Of a DNA stretch of 64,000 nt, positions 35,984-43,926 are shown piece after piece. The stretch's first letter is position 1; every line of letters starts with the position of its first letter. Under the pieces are notes generated by a model. The model was not told the DNA's origin and searched no databases. It saw only the letters and a list, made by a program, of their open reading frames with translations. This DNA is from Planctomycetota bacterium (lineage in GTDB: Bacteria > Planctomycetota > UBA1135 > GCA-002686595), in assembly GCA_002686945.1 (NCBI GenBank), contig NYYZ01000039.1:62001-126000 (forward strand). The letters are read 5' to 3'. The position numbers and the translations under genes are program-made.

Positions 35984-36292
35984 ATGGCACAAAAAGGCTC
36001 AACGCGCAGAAAACGCCGCTCAACCGACGAACTTATTGCGGACTACGAAAAGAAAATTCGGGAAGTGAAGGCCCGTGCCAAGGAGAAAGAACTCAAGTCC
36101 AGCCCCGCCATGAAGAGAGCAGTTTCGTTGGTCAAGGCCATGGATCGATGCCTGAGCGAAGCAGCAGAAGAGGGCAATAACCACCTGCGTCATGCGGTAG
36201 CAGATGGGCGCAAGGCCCTCAGCAAGTACCTCCAAACCCAAGGAGTGACGCTGCCCAAGGCAAACCTCCCCAGGGGCCGTAAGCCCAGTTGA
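35984..36292 (+). CDS. Small Lys/Arg-rich helical protein, conserved-hypothetical type
   Basis: A 102-residue basic protein. The N-terminal tail (KGSTRRKRR) is followed by a helix STDELIADYEKKIREVKARA (about 16-36), then SPAMKRAVSLVKAMDRCLSE, and a C-terminal HLRHAVADGRKALSKYL segment ending in LPRGRKPS. The layout (basic tail, coiled coil, basic GRK end) suggests binding to nucleic acid or ribosomes. I associate similar proteins with Planctomycetota and Myxococcota, from memory only. The start chosen is the ATG that begins the basic tail; the frame is open farther upstream. A strong hairpin follows. Confidence 0.72.
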   Translation: MAQKGSTRRKRRSTDELIADYEKKIREVKARAKEKELKSSPAMKRAVSLVKAMDRCLSEAAEEGNNHLRHAVADGRKALSKYLQTQGVTLPKANLPRGRKPS

Positions 36293-36310
36293 GGACTCAC
36301 GCCTAACTAG

Positions 36311-36347
36311 AACGGCGCGCCGTCCCCCTTGGGAACAGCGCGCCGTT
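36311..36347. terminator. Strong GC hairpin between convergent genes
   Basis: AACGGCGCGC (36311-36320) is perfectly complementary to GCGCGCCGTT (36338-36347), loop 17 nt. It lies between the small basic protein gene and the convergent sulfatase gene. No T run of four or more follows on the plus strand, so it is a likely but non-canonical bidirectional terminator. Confidence 0.55.
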
Positions 36348-36368
36348 GCGTTTGGTATCTGGTGCTCT

Positions 36369-37721
36369 CTAGGGAACCAGGTTCTTCAATTCATTGCGCA
36401 GAGCCAGATAAGCGGCCCGTGCGGGCACGGTCCAGAGCCTGCGAGAAACCAGATCAAACTTTTCAAAAGGATCCGACTGCAAGTCATAAAACTCATAACG
36501 ATGACCGCCCAAATCAAGGAACTCAATCAGCTTATATCGATCATTTCGCACTGTTCGAGCGGTGAAACTTGAACCAAAGCCTGAGGGGCTATTAGGCCCA
36601 AAGTACTCGGCAAACACCGTTTCTCGAATGGGTTCCTGCTGGGGATCCAGCAGATAGGGCAGCATACTGACCGAATCTGTCGGGATGGCAAGTGCTGGTT
36701 GCGCGATGCTGGCGCCCATCAAGTCAAGCACAGTCTGGAATAGGTCGGTCCCACCGCTCACCAGGGCAGACACTTCCCTGCCTGGCGACTCGATGATGGG
36801 CCCGGTGATGATCAGGGGCACATTGACTCCGCCCTCATAGGGAGTCAGCTTTGCATGCTCCGCTTCAAAGGGTGACATGCTGACCTCGCCAGGAGTCCCG
36901 TTGTCACCCATGAAAATCACATTGGTGCGACGCAAGGCAAGAAACCCCATAGAACTGAACAGGCGACCCATCTCGGTGTCCATCGACTCCAGCATTGCCT
37001 TGTAGAAGGGTCGGGGCACAAGCCTCGGGTCCACATTTGGCACATCCGTGGTGAAGAGATGCGACGGAGGCTTGTGATAGGCCGCATGGGGAGTGTTGAA
37101 CGCGAGGTAGCAGACCCAGGGCTCGGGAGCATTCTGCATGAAGTCCAAGGCATCATCGACCTGCTCGGTTGTGGCATAAGTTGTGCTAATAGCAGCAACG
37201 CCATTCTCCACGCGCTCGTAGTTGAAGAATGTCTGCCAGTTGGGGATGTTCCCCATGGTTCCCATGAACACATCATAGCCCTGCAGATTCGGGGCCATAT
37301 AGGAACCAGTTTGGAGGTTTGAGAGATGCCACTTTCCGATAAACCCGGTGGTGATCCCCAGGCTGGGCTGGGAATTGAAAATGTCAGCAACTGTGCTCTC
37401 TTGCTGCTGAAGCGCCCAACCGTTAGGGGAAACCACCATTCCCAGCCCGGTACGGAACCCATAACGGCCGGTCTGAATATGAGAGCGCGTCGGAGAGCAA
37501 GCAGGATTGGCCCAGGCGTTGCGGAAAAGCACTCCTCGTTGGGCCAGAGCATCGATTACTGGAGTCGGAGCAGGATCGGGGCCCTCCTGATAGCAGCCCA
37601 CCATGTCTACACCAACATCGTCAGCGATGATGATGAGCACATTGTCCTGAGCAACCGCAATGGAAGCAGCAAGGAGAAGTGCGGAGGTCGTTATGCGCCC
37701 AATGAGTGCGGAGATCTGCAT
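36369..37721 (-). CDS. Formylglycine-dependent sulfatase
   Basis: A 450-residue secreted arylsulfatase-type enzyme that hydrolyses sulfate esters, probably on polysaccharides. The start is the ATG at 37721, giving a signal peptide ending VAQ (about residue 25); the upstream in-frame extension has no support. The Cys to be converted to formylglycine lies in CSPTRSHIQTGR near residue 74 (CxPxR motif). Metal ligands are IIADDVGVD near 31-39 and MGDNG near 275. GKWHL near 127 is also diagnostic. An activating enzyme (FGE or anSME) must be encoded elsewhere. It is divergent from the HEAT protein across 277 bases. Confidence 0.95.
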   Translation of the reverse strand: MQISALIGRITTSALLLAASIAVAQDNVLIIIADDVGVDMVGCYQEGPDPAPTPVIDALAQRGVLFRNAWANPACSPTRSHIQTGRYGFRTGLGMVVSPNGWALQQQESTVADIFNSQPSLGITTGFIGKWHLSNLQTGSYMAPNLQGYDVFMGTMGNIPNWQTFFNYERVENGVAAISTTYATTEQVDDALDFMQNAPEPWVCYLAFNTPHAAYHKPPSHLFTTDVPNVDPRLVPRPFYKAMLESMDTEMGRLFSSMGFLALRRTNVIFMGDNGTPGEVSMSPFEAEHAKLTPYEGGVNVPLIITGPIIESPGREVSALVSGGTDLFQTVLDLMGASIAQPALAIPTDSVSMLPYLLDPQQEPIRETVFAEYFGPNSPSGFGSSFTARTVRNDRYKLIEFLDLGGHRYEFYDLQSDPFEKFDLVSRRLWTVPARAAYLALRNELKNLVP

Positions 37722-37998
37722 GATGAATAAGGAAGCGGTTGAAAAGCGGGAGGGGCCATGGGCCTGCCCCAATGATGCCCGAGTTTGACAGGGGTGCAAG
37801 GTGTGAAGAGCTAGAACTCTGTGACGCAAGGGGCTAGTGAAACTATCTCACCTTGGCGCATGTGCCCTGACAGCCCCCTGGGGGGGTGTCTCAGGTTGGG
37901 GCACCTATGAAACCGCAATCTCAAAAAGCGGCATCCTTCAGCAAAAAAAACAGAAAACAGAGCTTTCCAAAACGCCATCCCAACCACCGGCGGAGCCA

Positions 37999-40047
37999 AT
38001 GAACCAACTACCACTCCCGCGCCCCCTTGCGATGGCCCTGCTCTTGCTGGCACCCACCCTTGCAACGGTTGTCATCGAGTGCGGTGGCACCTCGCGCCCC
38101 GGTTACAGCGGTGGAACACTAGCACCACCGCCCGCTCAGCCATCAGATCCGGAACCCGGAGGGCTCGCAACGCCAGGCGGGCCACCTGCGCCAAGACCAC
38201 CTGCCAGGCCGACAACACCTGGAGTAGTACCAGCCGCCGATCCTAATCCCTCAGCTACACCAAACGCACCCTTGACCCCAGGTGCCAGCGGTCCTGATCC
38301 CGATGATTGGATGGGCTTCTGGTCACTGCACAAGGACCTCTTCGCGAGGCCCGATTTCAAGACCCAACTCGACCTCACTCCCCGTACCGGTCAGGGTCGG
38401 GAGCAGGCCATCGACCGTAGGAGAGAGGTGGCAGAGGAACTGATTGAACTGCTGAGAAAACCCAACATGGGGCCGGAGGTTACCCACGAGGCACTGATCG
38501 CCTTGGGACGCTGCGGTAAGCCTGGTGAAGAGGCAGGAGGGGTGGCCGTTGCATCGAACTTCCTTTCGAACTCCAATATCAAGGTGACCGAGGCGGCGGT
38601 CACCTCCATCGCTGGTCAGGGCTCTGGCGAGGCCCTGGTCCTCCTGCGGGATCTGTTGTTCGACACCCGTGAGGGAAAGGCTCTGGTGGGAAGCACCAGT
38701 GTGCCTCTCCGCCTGCGGACCTTTGCCGCCTACGGAATCGGCATCGCCTGCATGAACGAGCCGCGGCCCGCCATGCGAACCTTTGGTGTTCAGGCCCTCT
38801 CGGAGGTCCTCTTGACCAAGGCCAAACGCTCAAGAGATCTGGCCAGCGCCCTGGTGCTTGGCATGTCTCTGATCCCCCTGCCCCTAGTGGGCTCTGAACA
38901 GGACCCCTACGAACAGCTCGCCCAGAACGAACTATCTCCCAGTTCCAGCGGCGAGGCGCTCTTTGTCTTCTTGGAATCACACCTGCAAGATCAGAATCTG
39001 CACCGGGCAGCCCGAGGCTACTGCGCGACAGCCCTGGCACGCACCGCCAATCGACATCCGCAACTGCGCAGACGTGGCCTGCAGACCCTCATGGATGTGA
39101 CAGATGTCCATGCCAAGGTGCCGAACGAGGTGGAACGCTGCGCTGTTCTTGCCCTGGGAGAGCTGAGCACCGCCGGGAAAGGGCGCCTGGACTCCCAGGC
39201 CCGGGACCGTCTTCTGCTTCTCACCCAGCGGGGAGATCTGGTGGCGCGTCACTACGCGTGTCTGGCTCTTGGCCGGTCGATTGGCCGACCCGATACAAGC
39301 GACGACGGATTCCATGGAATGCACCCCACGGTTTCTGATCTGTTGCGCGGCTTCAACAAGGCCCAGGGGCGGGATCAGCCGTTCTATGCGTTCGCTCTGG
39401 GCATGGCTGGACATGGCATGATCGAACACTCTCAGGCGGTCCCCCAACGTATGCGCACAGCCCTCGAAAAACGCCTCCGGCGGTTCCGCCAACCCATGCG
39501 TGCCGCGACCATCGCCCTGGGCCTCGGGCTGCTGCATGACCCGCGCTCGGGGCCTCGCATCGAGGATGGTCTGAAATCGATCAAGGATCCCCACAGTCAG
39601 GCGCACTTTGTGCTGGCCTTGGGCATGACCGGAGACTCCTCACGATTGCCCAGCATCACCAAACTGGGTGCTGGCGCTGCCCACCTACCGGATCTGCTAG
39701 AAGCATCCGGCCGGGCAAGGGCAATTCTGGGGGATCCCCATGTTTCGATGGATGTGGGTCTGGTGCATGCCAGCTGCAACTGCCCCATGACAACCGCCGG
39801 TTCCTGTGCCGCACTGGCGAGCACACGCAACCCGAAGAACCTGGACACCATGCTGGCTGCGGCCAAGGATGAGGGACGCAGCAAGTCAGCCCGAGCCACT
39901 GCGCTTCGCCAGATAGGGCGCCTGATTGACCAACGGCCACAATCCTGGGAATTGGAGCTGGGACAATTCACCAGCCTCTACGACGCACCTCCCACGTTGA
40001 CTTCACCAAGCACCTGGACCGGGATCTTGGACACTCGCACGCCCTGA
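37999..40047 (+). CDS. Secreted HEAT-repeat protein with Pro-rich linker
   Basis: A 682-residue extracytoplasmic protein. The ATG at 37999, with CGGAG a few bases upstream, gives a signal peptide; the open frame upstream is not supported. Residues about 33-95 are a Pro/Gly/Thr-rich linker, probably crossing or attached to the envelope. The rest is helical HEAT-type repeats, for example EVTHEALIALGRCGKPGEEA, followed by NIKVTEAAVTSIAGQ and RDLVARHYACLALG-like units. A Cys-rich spot SCNCPM sits near residue 590. No catalytic domain is seen; likely a protein-binding scaffold. It converges on mraZ with a 51-base gap. Confidence 0.82.
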   Translation: MNQLPLPRPLAMALLLLAPTLATVVIECGGTSRPGYSGGTLAPPPAQPSDPEPGGLATPGGPPAPRPPARPTTPGVVPAADPNPSATPNAPLTPGASGPDPDDWMGFWSLHKDLFARPDFKTQLDLTPRTGQGREQAIDRRREVAEELIELLRKPNMGPEVTHEALIALGRCGKPGEEAGGVAVASNFLSNSNIKVTEAAVTSIAGQGSGEALVLLRDLLFDTREGKALVGSTSVPLRLRTFAAYGIGIACMNEPRPAMRTFGVQALSEVLLTKAKRSRDLASALVLGMSLIPLPLVGSEQDPYEQLAQNELSPSSSGEALFVFLESHLQDQNLHRAARGYCATALARTANRHPQLRRRGLQTLMDVTDVHAKVPNEVERCAVLALGELSTAGKGRLDSQARDRLLLLTQRGDLVARHYACLALGRSIGRPDTSDDGFHGMHPTVSDLLRGFNKAQGRDQPFYAFALGMAGHGMIEHSQAVPQRMRTALEKRLRRFRQPMRAATIALGLGLLHDPRSGPRIEDGLKSIKDPHSQAHFVLALGMTGDSSRLPSITKLGAGAAHLPDLLEASGRARAILGDPHVSMDVGLVHASCNCPMTTAGSCAALASTRNPKNLDTMLAAAKDEGRSKSARATALRQIGRLIDQRPQSWELELGQFTSLYDAPPTLTSPSTWTGILDTRTP

Positions 40048-40098
40048 AGGCCCCTATCTAGCAGAAGTGGGAAGCGAGGAAGCCAACCGGCTCCCTCG

Positions 40099-40614
40099 CT
40101 ACGCCGACTTTTCAGAGACCAAGCCTTCCGGACCGAGGGGTATACCACTCAGGAGTTCGTCCATCCCGGCTGCGTACTCGTCACGAGCAGAGGCGCGGAA
40201 GGACTGCCATCCCTCGCGACTCCACAGACGAACGTCATCGAAGTTGCCCACAACGACCACGTCACGCTGCCCGTCCAACTTACGATCCACTCCGATCAGC
40301 TCAAGCAGAGCATCAGGGACGCGAATCCGCCAGGTCTTGTCGCACCTGACGGGGCTGGAATGAGCTGCGTATAGCAGCAGGGTCTGACGAGCCCGAGGGG
40401 TAAGCCCCGGACTCCTTCGCAGATCCTCGGTGAAGCTGTCCCAATCCTCCCGTTGACGCAGACAGAGACTTCCATCTGGTTCGAGGTTCGCCATCAGCGC
40501 AAAATCAGACTTGCGCAGGTTCCACTCGTCGCGCAGGGCGAGGGGGAGTTGGATCCTGCCCTCAGCGTCCAGCGTGGCCGGGTGCTCACCTAGCAATCTG
40601 ATCGAGGAGGACAT
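40099..40614 (-). CDS. mraZ: MraZ, SpoVT/AbrB-fold transcriptional regulator (orphan)
   Basis: A 171-residue protein with two swapped-hairpin AbrB-like domains. The first has HPATLDAEGRIQLPLALR (D-x-x-G-R) near residues 9-26. The second has CDKTWRIRVPDALLELIGV near residues 82-100, then VVVVGNFDDVRLW and the helix WQSFRASARDEYAAGMDEL. This is the MraZ layout, slightly longer than the usual 140-160. MraZ normally opens the dcw division cluster and represses it; here no mraW/ftsL/murE genes follow, because the next gene is a convergent HEAT protein. The start is the ATG at 40614; the longer frame to 40743 is unlikely. Confidence 0.92.
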   Translation of the reverse strand: MSSSIRLLGEHPATLDAEGRIQLPLALRDEWNLRKSDFALMANLEPDGSLCLRQREDWDSFTEDLRRSPGLTPRARQTLLLYAAHSSPVRCDKTWRIRVPDALLELIGVDRKLDGQRDVVVVGNFDDVRLWSREGWQSFRASARDEYAAGMDELLSGIPLGPEGLVSEKSA

Positions 40615-41074
40615 TTGTGTGCGGTAGGAAACCGGTACGGGACAGCATGGCCGACTTTGGCCTGACCCGAATGTAGTCAATCGACCCCCATTGCAAGCCC
40701 ACTGAAGGAATATATTCTCTACATAAATCCAAAGATGCCCCAAATTCCCGCCGAATACTCCCCTCTGAGCCCGGTTATCGACAGATTACCCCCAATTTGA
40801 CCCCTACTCGTTGAGTGCACCGCGGCCAGCCTGAGAGGCCCCAGGCTAGGGTTCTGCATGCCTGAAGAGAGTAGCTGCCGGGCTTCTCCACATTCCCAGT
40901 CGGCCCAAACCGGTTCTGACCGCAAAGGGTCCTGGACAAGAACAACCCGGGCATACGCGGGCCCCGTTAGATCTGTGCAAGGCACACCAATGGGCTGCCC
41001 TATTCGTAGGGTCCGCTATAGCATGTTCTCACAAGCCGGGTCCTGAGCCCCTTCTCCTCAACCTCCCCCACACA
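40615..41074. other. Divergent non-coding region between mraZ and the AraC gene
   Basis: 460 bases with no gene I accept. On the minus strand, upstream of mraZ, there are GTGGGC (40697-40702) and ATGGGGG (40685-40691), plus further G3-G5 tracts between about 40738 and 40804; E. coli MraZ binds TGGGN repeats spaced 10 bp, but the spacing here is 11-13 bp. An AT palindrome GAATATATTC (40708-40717) could hold the mraZ -10. Nearer to the AraC gene is a perfect hairpin, CCCTA-TTCG-TAGGG (40998-41011). Confidence 0.5.
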
Positions 41075-41911
41075 ATGTCCAGCGCTCCCATTGCAGCACC
41101 CCCTGAAGTGGTCCCTGAGAGCCCCTGGAATCTCTCACTCTCAACGCAATCCAGCCCCTTCAAGTCTGGACAAGGGCCCGACCTGTCCCTGATCGCAGTA
41201 CGCAAGGGCCGCGGCTGGCTGACCCTGGCAGGCAGCCATACCCCTGTCACCCCGGGCCAGTTCCTAGTCTTGACCCCAAACAGCGAGGGACAACTCAGCG
41301 ACGAACCCGACGACCCGTTGCTGATAGAAGAACTGCGAGTGGGCGCGCGCGTACTTGAGATAGCCTCCCTCAATCCGGAAAGACTCCCCACGGGAGTCAT
41401 CGTACTGGACCCCGACCGCACCTCCCGTCTGGCCAGCCTGCTGCGCAGGGTCAAAGTTGAACGCCAACGGAACTTGCCCCACTCCTGCGCCCTGGCCACC
41501 AGCCTGACCCTGCGCCTGCTGGCGGATCTCACAGCAGACAACGATCGAAACCAGGAAGGCCTGACTGGAACCGGTCTGCCCTGGTACCGGGGGAATTCCA
41601 TGGCCCGCATGAGGTCCTATGTACAGGACCTGGAGCACCACTATTTCGAAGCCACGGACCTCAACGCTGCAGCTTCGAGTCTTGGCCTTTCGCGCCGCCG
41701 CTTCACTCAGTTGTTTCGACAGGTAACGGATTCATCCTGGCTGGCCCATGTTCGCAAGCTGCGGATTCAGCATGCCCAGAGACTCTTGACTGAACCACAG
41801 AAGACCGTGCTCTCCGTAGCATTTGAATGCGGCTTCGAAGACCTCTCGACTTTCTATCGCGCCTTCAAACGCGAGGTGGGGGTCAGCCCGAATCTCTGGC
41901 GCAGGGGCTAG
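41075..41911 (+). CDS. AraC-family transcriptional regulator
   Basis: A 278-residue DNA-binding protein. The C-terminal 100 residues form two helix-turn-helix motifs: LNAAASSLGLSRRRFTQLFR near 196-215, and VLSVAFECGFEDLSTFYRAF near 244-263, followed by the family ending KREVGVSPNLWRR. The N-terminal domain (about 15-100) fits a cupin-type sensory domain with GRGWLTLAGSHTPVTPGQFLVL. The ligand is unknown. A lipid kinase gene follows after 48 bases but has its own -10-like element. No target sites can be identified in the window. Confidence 0.94.
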   Translation: MSSAPIAAPPEVVPESPWNLSLSTQSSPFKSGQGPDLSLIAVRKGRGWLTLAGSHTPVTPGQFLVLTPNSEGQLSDEPDDPLLIEELRVGARVLEIASLNPERLPTGVIVLDPDRTSRLASLLRRVKVERQRNLPHSCALATSLTLRLLADLTADNDRNQEGLTGTGLPWYRGNSMARMRSYVQDLEHHYFEATDLNAAASSLGLSRRRFTQLFRQVTDSSWLAHVRKLRIQHAQRLLTEPQKTVLSVAFECGFEDLSTFYRAFKREVGVSPNLWRRG

Positions 41912-41947
41912 GGACCAAAGAAGTTCAAGAACCTCATAGGCTGTCTC

Positions 41948-41953
41948 TATGAT
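41948..41953 (+). promoter_or_regulatory. Putative leaderless -10 element TATGAT
   Basis: TATGAT (five of six matches to TATAAT) ends 6 nt before the ATG at 41960. A weak -35-like TTCAAG lies at 41924-41929 with an 18-bp spacer. Confidence 0.5.
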
Positions 41954-41959
41954 CAGCCC

Positions 41960-42832
41960 ATGCCCCACGCCATCCTGATCGCCAATCCAGCTGCAGGGCA
42001 GGGACGAGCCCTGGCCGTGGCCCGAGGGGCCGAAGCCCAGCTGCAGGCGGGGGGCTGGACCTCGGAAGTCCTTGCGAGCCGCGCTCCTCGAGATGCTGGG
42101 GCTCTCGCTGAGTCCTGTGGCCCGGCCCAAGTGGTCCTAGCAGTGGGTGGCGACGGTACGATTTTCGAAGTCCTGAACGGTCTGATACGTGCAGGACGAG
42201 AATTGAACATCGGTACCCTGCCTGCGGGCTCGGGCAACTCCCTGGCCTTGGATGTGGGCTTGACCAATGGCAAGCAAGCGATCGAGCGTGTACTTGCCAA
42301 GCAAACACGCCCCATCGATGTAATCAAGGCCACCCTCGACGGGGTCGTGCACCATGCGATCAATGTGATCGGTTGGGGCGCAGCGGCGCGCATCACGACC
42401 CGATCGGAGGGCCTGCGTTGGACACGCGGATTGCGCTATGACCTGGCGACCCTGTGCGAGATTCTACGTCCCCGGCTCATTCCGGGAGCCACACGCATCG
42501 ATGGTGAATGCGATGAGAATGAACTACTGGGTGTCGCCGCTCTGACCCAGCACTCGGGGCGGGGTATGCGCGTGGCCCCCTCAGCCCTGCTCGACGATGG
42601 CCTACTGGATGTGGTTACGATCCGGCGTGGGTTTCGACCGAAGCTTATCGCTCTCCTGGTGCGAGTGCATTCGGGCAAGCACCTGACCTCACCCCTGGTG
42701 CAGCATCGGCAAGCCGCACGAATGGAAATGCGACTGGAAGATGAGTCAGGGATCGTGATCGACGGCGAGTGGCTGCCAGGACGCGAGTTGACCTTGGAAG
42801 TACTGCCACAGAGAGCCCGCCTCTGGGCCTGA
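41960..42832 (+). CDS. Diacylglycerol/sphingosine-kinase-like lipid kinase (YegS/BmrU family)
   Basis: A 290-residue cytoplasmic, membrane-associated enzyme that phosphorylates a lipid alcohol such as diacylglycerol. Motifs: AILIANPAAGQGRA near the N-terminus, the nucleotide-binding VVLAVGGDGTIFEVLNGL (GGDGT) near residues 57-74, and GTLPAGSGNSLALDVGL near 85-101. The C-terminal beta-sandwich domain carries DDGLLDVVTIR and ends with the IDGEWLPG block typical of the family. Length is standard. The putative -10 directly upstream suggests independent, leaderless transcription from the AraC gene. Confidence 0.94.
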   Translation: MPHAILIANPAAGQGRALAVARGAEAQLQAGGWTSEVLASRAPRDAGALAESCGPAQVVLAVGGDGTIFEVLNGLIRAGRELNIGTLPAGSGNSLALDVGLTNGKQAIERVLAKQTRPIDVIKATLDGVVHHAINVIGWGAAARITTRSEGLRWTRGLRYDLATLCEILRPRLIPGATRIDGECDENELLGVAALTQHSGRGMRVAPSALLDDGLLDVVTIRRGFRPKLIALLVRVHSGKHLTSPLVQHRQAARMEMRLEDESGIVIDGEWLPGRELTLEVLPQRARLWA

Positions 42833-42953
42833 GCGCATCCCGGACGCCTTGAGAAGCAAGGTTGTCTCCCGCCCCACCCTCCTGACGCTAGGCTGCTCCT
42901 TGTCGCTGGCGTTCTGCCCTTGCCATCAACCACCCCCTATTCAGGAGTCCCCC

Positions 42954-43661
42954 GTGAAATCACTGCTCTTCCTACTACCTCTCGTCTTAGTTCCCAGCCT
43001 GCACTCCCTTCAGGATGCAAAGAAAGTCGAGGTAATCGACTATGACGATGGAGGCTACCTTTTTCCAGTCACACGTGACGCAGAAGGTACCCCGAAGGAC
43101 GGCAAGCCCACGAGCACTTCGTTGGCCGGTATCGGGCTGCGGGAAAAGACCATCTTCAAAGTTGATGTCTACACTTATGGCTTGTACTTGGACACAGAAG
43201 CCGCCAAGAAGAAACTCAGCCAATGGAAGGGCAAGAACAAGAAGGCCTTGATCGAGGACAAGAAGCTCTACGAAGCTCTCTTGAAAGACGACATGATCAA
43301 GTCGATTCGCCTGGTCTTCTGCCGCGATGTAGATGGGGAGGACGTAGAAGAGGCATTTAGTGACTCTCTAGAGCCGCGTATCAAGACCGCTGCCAAACGC
43401 AAGGACTGGGACAACGGCACCGCAGCCCTCAAGAAATTCCGCTCCTACTTCGGGAACCTCGATGAATTGGAAGAGTACTGCGAAGTGGTCTTCACCTGGC
43501 GCCCCGGAGGCGAGCTCTACACCTCGGTCAATGGCAAAGCCAAACCCATGCTCAAGTCCAAGTCCCTCTGCTGGGCTCTGTTTGATGTCTACCTAGGTAA
43601 AGACCCTATCGAAGACGATGGCAAAGAGGACATGATCAGCCGGCTCCCGAAAATTCTCTGA
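42954..43661 (+). CDS. Chalcone-isomerase-like domain protein, secreted
   Basis: A 235-residue extracytoplasmic protein with the chalcone-isomerase-like fold, known in bacteria mostly as an uncharacterised fatty-acid-binding relative. A GTG at 42954 with CAGGAG 6 bases upstream starts a clean signal peptide (about 18 residues). The core motif LAGIGLREKTIFKVDVYTYGLYL lies near residues 52-75, IRLVFCRDVDGEDV near 119-132 and LDVYLG-like FDVYLGKDPI near 212-222. It is Lys- and Asp-rich. True chalcone isomerase activity is not expected. It lies 121 bases after the lipid kinase; a TAGGCT hexamer at 42888-42893 may be its -10. Confidence 0.85.
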   Translation: MKSLLFLLPLVLVPSLHSLQDAKKVEVIDYDDGGYLFPVTRDAEGTPKDGKPTSTSLAGIGLREKTIFKVDVYTYGLYLDTEAAKKKLSQWKGKNKKALIEDKKLYEALLKDDMIKSIRLVFCRDVDGEDVEEAFSDSLEPRIKTAAKRKDWDNGTAALKKFRSYFGNLDELEEYCEVVFTWRPGGELYTSVNGKAKPMLKSKSLCWALFDVYLGKDPIEDDGKEDMISRLPKIL

Positions 43662-43697
43662 GTCGGAAATCAACAAGACAGCACTGCCTTGAGTGCT

Positions 43698-43721
43698 CCT
43701 CTCTCAGCTTCCTGAGAGAGG
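43698..43721 (+). terminator. Perfect 9-bp hairpin after the chalcone-isomerase-like gene
   Basis: CCTCTCTCA (43698-43706), loop GCTTCC, TGAGAGAGG (43713-43721), 37 bases after the stop. No T run follows; probable terminator or mRNA 3' end structure. Confidence 0.45.
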
Positions 43722-43926
43722 CGTTGCGTGATCAATCTCTCTTGAGTTCCAAGAAGCGACGACAATGCAACCCGGAGAAGGATAACGCAAGTAGATAACC
43801 CTTAGGCCGAACGTGGAACTGTGTAATTTGTCCAGGAAGTGCCCAAGAGAAAATCTCGCACGAGGTAGTCGCAGACCTGTGGAACCTTCACTGACGCTGA
43901 CTCGTCACAACAGTGGAGGATCCCCT

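Noticed and set aside
40615..40743. Longer mraZ start at 40743
   Set aside because: It adds 43 residues without similarity to MraZ and would run through the likely promoter.
40685..40804. Genuine MraZ-box array (TGGGN repeats at 10-bp period)
   Set aside because: G tracts are present but the spacing is 11-13 bp and irregular, so I list them only as a possibility.
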